Below, piece after piece: positions 5,136-6,469 of a stretch of 6,469 nucleotides of DNA. A model generated the notes under the pieces. It was not told where the DNA came from, ran no database searches, and saw only the letters and a program-made list of their open reading frames with translations. Both the position numbers and the translations under genes were made by a program. This stretch comes from Chitinophagaceae bacterium (GTDB taxonomy: Bacteria; Bacteroidota; Bacteroidia; Chitinophagales; Chitinophagaceae): assembly GCA_018061385.1 (NCBI GenBank), contig JAGOUF010000144.1, forward strand, positions 1 to 6,469, read 5' to 3'. Numbering within the stretch: position 1 is the stretch's first letter; each line of letters starts with the position of its first letter.

Positions 5136-6469
5136 TTACCTAATTGCTGAATATAAAGGTTTAAACATTTGTGCATCTATACTTTCGTAAATAGAATTGT
5201 TACTAATATACTCTGGCACTATGCGTTTCATTTGTTTTACAACATCTTCATCGTTGTTAGCTCTTGCCAATTCTATTAAAGCATTGATACTTTCAGATAC
5301 CCTTTCAAAATCGTATTCCATTACTTTAGCAATCAGAATTTTTTTGTTGTGTGTAGGAATAACTTCTTCTTCTTTATTCAATAATTCTTCAAATAATTTT
5401 TCACCTGGACGCAAGCCTGTGAACCTTAATTCAATGTCTTTACCAGGAATTAAGCCAGCCAAACGAATCATTTTTTTAGCTAAATCTAAAATTCGAATTG
5501 GTTCGCCCATATCAAATATAAATACCTCTCCTCCATTGCCCATTGTTCCTGCTTCTAATACCAAAGAACAAGCTTCTGGAATGGTCATAAAAAAACGAAT
5601 AATATCTGGATGAGTAACAGTTACAGGACCTCCACTAGAAATTTGTTCTTGAAAACGAGGAATAACGGAACCATTAGAACCCAATACATTGCCAAAACGA
5701 GTGGTAATAAATTTGGTTTTCTTTTTAGAACCCGACATTTGTACAATTCCATTATCCAATATTGGCAATTCAATTCTATTTTGAAGCGATTGACAATAAA
5801 TTTCAGCAATACGTTTTGAAGCACCCATTACGTTGGTAGGATTAATGGCTTTATCGGTTGATATTAAAACCATTTTATCTACTTCATAAAACTCACATAA
5901 ATCGGCCAACATTTTTGTTCCAATAACATTGTTGCGTATGGCTTCCGATGGATGATTTTCCATCATTGGTACATGTTTATAAGCAGCAGCATGAAACACA
6001 ACTTCGGGCAAATAATTTTTAAACAACGTGTTCATTGAACTTTCGTCTTTCACATCGCCTAAATAAACTTTTAATGCACTACCTAAACTAAATTTTTGTT
6101 GCAATTCATATTCTAACTCGTACAAGCCTGTTTCTGTTTGATCGCAGATGATTAATGATGTTGGATAAACGCTAGCAATTTGTCTTGCTAACTCACTTCC
6201 AATTGATCCTGCTGCACCTGTAATCAACACTTTTTTATCTCGTAAATGATTAATTACATGTTCGTTTTTCAAGCTAATTTGTTTTCTACCTAAAAGCTCT
6301 TCAATTTTTACTTCACGTAATTGGTTTACATTTAAATGCCCTTGAATCCATTCTCTCATTGGAGGAATGTTCATCACTTTTACATTGTTCTCTAAACAAA
6401 AATCTACAATTCTATTTTTTTCATCTAAATCAAAATCTTGTTTAGCAAAAAACAATGTTTTTACTTGCC
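5136..6469 (-). CDS. WbpM/CapD/FlaA1-like nucleotide-sugar 4,6-dehydratase/epimerase, 5' end cut by the window
   Basis: The visible 443 residues are the C-terminal part of a polysaccharide-biosynthesis SDR enzyme that converts UDP-GlcNAc-type sugars by C4/C6 dehydration or C5 epimerisation. Residues 1 to about 50 look like the end of the CoA-binding-like domain that follows the N-terminal membrane helices in the long form. IEELLGR (55-61) is the usual linker. The NAD(P)-binding TGAAGSIGSE (83-92), HAAAYKHVPMME (159-170), STDKAINPTN (203-212) with MGASKR (214-219), RFGNVLGSNGS (257-267) and GLRPGEK (351-357) follow. Met214 stands where most SDR enzymes have the catalytic Tyr, giving the Ser-Met-Lys triad known from WbpM. 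The frame is open to the window edge, so a TTG at 6455 is not the real start. Full-length members are about 600-650 residues. The gene is upstream of the PHP phosphatase in the same operon. Confidence 0.92.
   Translation of the reverse strand, partial: QVKTLFFAKQDFDLDEKNRIVDFCLENNVKVMNIPPMREWIQGHLNVNQLREVKIEELLGRKQISLKNEHVINHLRDKKVLITGAAGSIGSELARQIASVYPTSLIICDQTETGLYELEYELQQKFSLGSALKVYLGDVKDESSMNTLFKNYLPEVVFHAAAYKHVPMMENHPSEAIRNNVIGTKMLADLCEFYEVDKMVLISTDKAINPTNVMGASKRIAEIYCQSLQNRIELPILDNGIVQMSGSKKKTKFITTRFGNVLGSNGSVIPRFQEQISSGGPVTVTHPDIIRFFMTIPEACSLVLEAGTMGNGGEVFIFDMGEPIRILDLAKKMIRLAGLIPGKDIELRFTGLRPGEKLFEELLNKEEEVIPTHNKKILIAKVMEYDFERVSESINALIELARANNDEDVVKQMKRIVPEYISNNSIYESIDAQMFKPLYSAIR

Noticed and set aside
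5197..5824. Short ORFs in other frames over the WbpM-like gene (5197-5613 and 5610-5819 plus, 5621-5824 minus)
   Set aside because: All overlap a strongly supported conserved coding frame and have no recognisable domains.
6453..6455. TTG as start codon of the WbpM-like gene
   Set aside because: The frame stays open to the window edge, and full-length family members have some 200 more N-terminal residues, so the gene is cut by the window and does not start here.

Overview
The window looks like chromosomal DNA of a Bacteroidota bacterium. By eye it is AT-rich (roughly one third G+C), the genes lack clear Shine-Dalgarno sites, and TAnnTTTG elements typical of Bacteroidota promoters lie just before both plus-strand starts. 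The proteins (a membrane GT2 glycosyltransferase, RsmG, a secreted M1-type metallopeptidase, a CpsB/YwqE-like PHP phosphatase and a WbpM/CapD-like nucleotide-sugar enzyme) have the style of that phylum. A Chitinophagaceae-like source is my guess and cannot be proved from this window.

Layout. Positions 67-1197 (+) encode a membrane-bound family 2 glycosyltransferase. The gap from 1198 to 1474 is largely filled by a long imperfect inverted repeat (about 1203-1417) whose G+C-rich 21-bp core arms match at 20 of 21 positions around a 108-nt centre. It is the least explained structure here. Next comes rsmG (1475-2110, +), the 16S rRNA m7G methyltransferase. Its stop codon lies inside a strong hairpin with A- and T-tracts on either side, so the hairpin can terminate rsmG and also the convergent gene on the other strand. 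That gene (2150-4099, -) encodes a secreted M1-family zinc aminopeptidase. The 286-bp gap 4100-4385 holds the upstream region of the peptidase gene, in which I see no clear promoter, and a clear minus-strand terminator at 4326-4356. Positions 4386-6469 (-) are the end of an operon: a WbpM/CapD-like nucleotide-sugar dehydratase/epimerase, cut by the window edge, followed 9 nt later by a CpsB/YwqE-like PHP-domain phosphatase.

Function. The minus-strand pair at the right looks like part of a capsule or exopolysaccharide locus: one gene makes a modified UDP-sugar and the other encodes a phosphatase of the type that regulates polysaccharide export. The glycosyltransferase at the left may also act on an envelope glycan or glycolipid, but it is separated from the pair by rsmG and the peptidase and need not belong to the same pathway. 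I found no tRNA, rRNA, CRISPR array, transposase or recombinase gene in the window. None of the protein families is new; the open question is the nature of the inverted-repeat element before rsmG.
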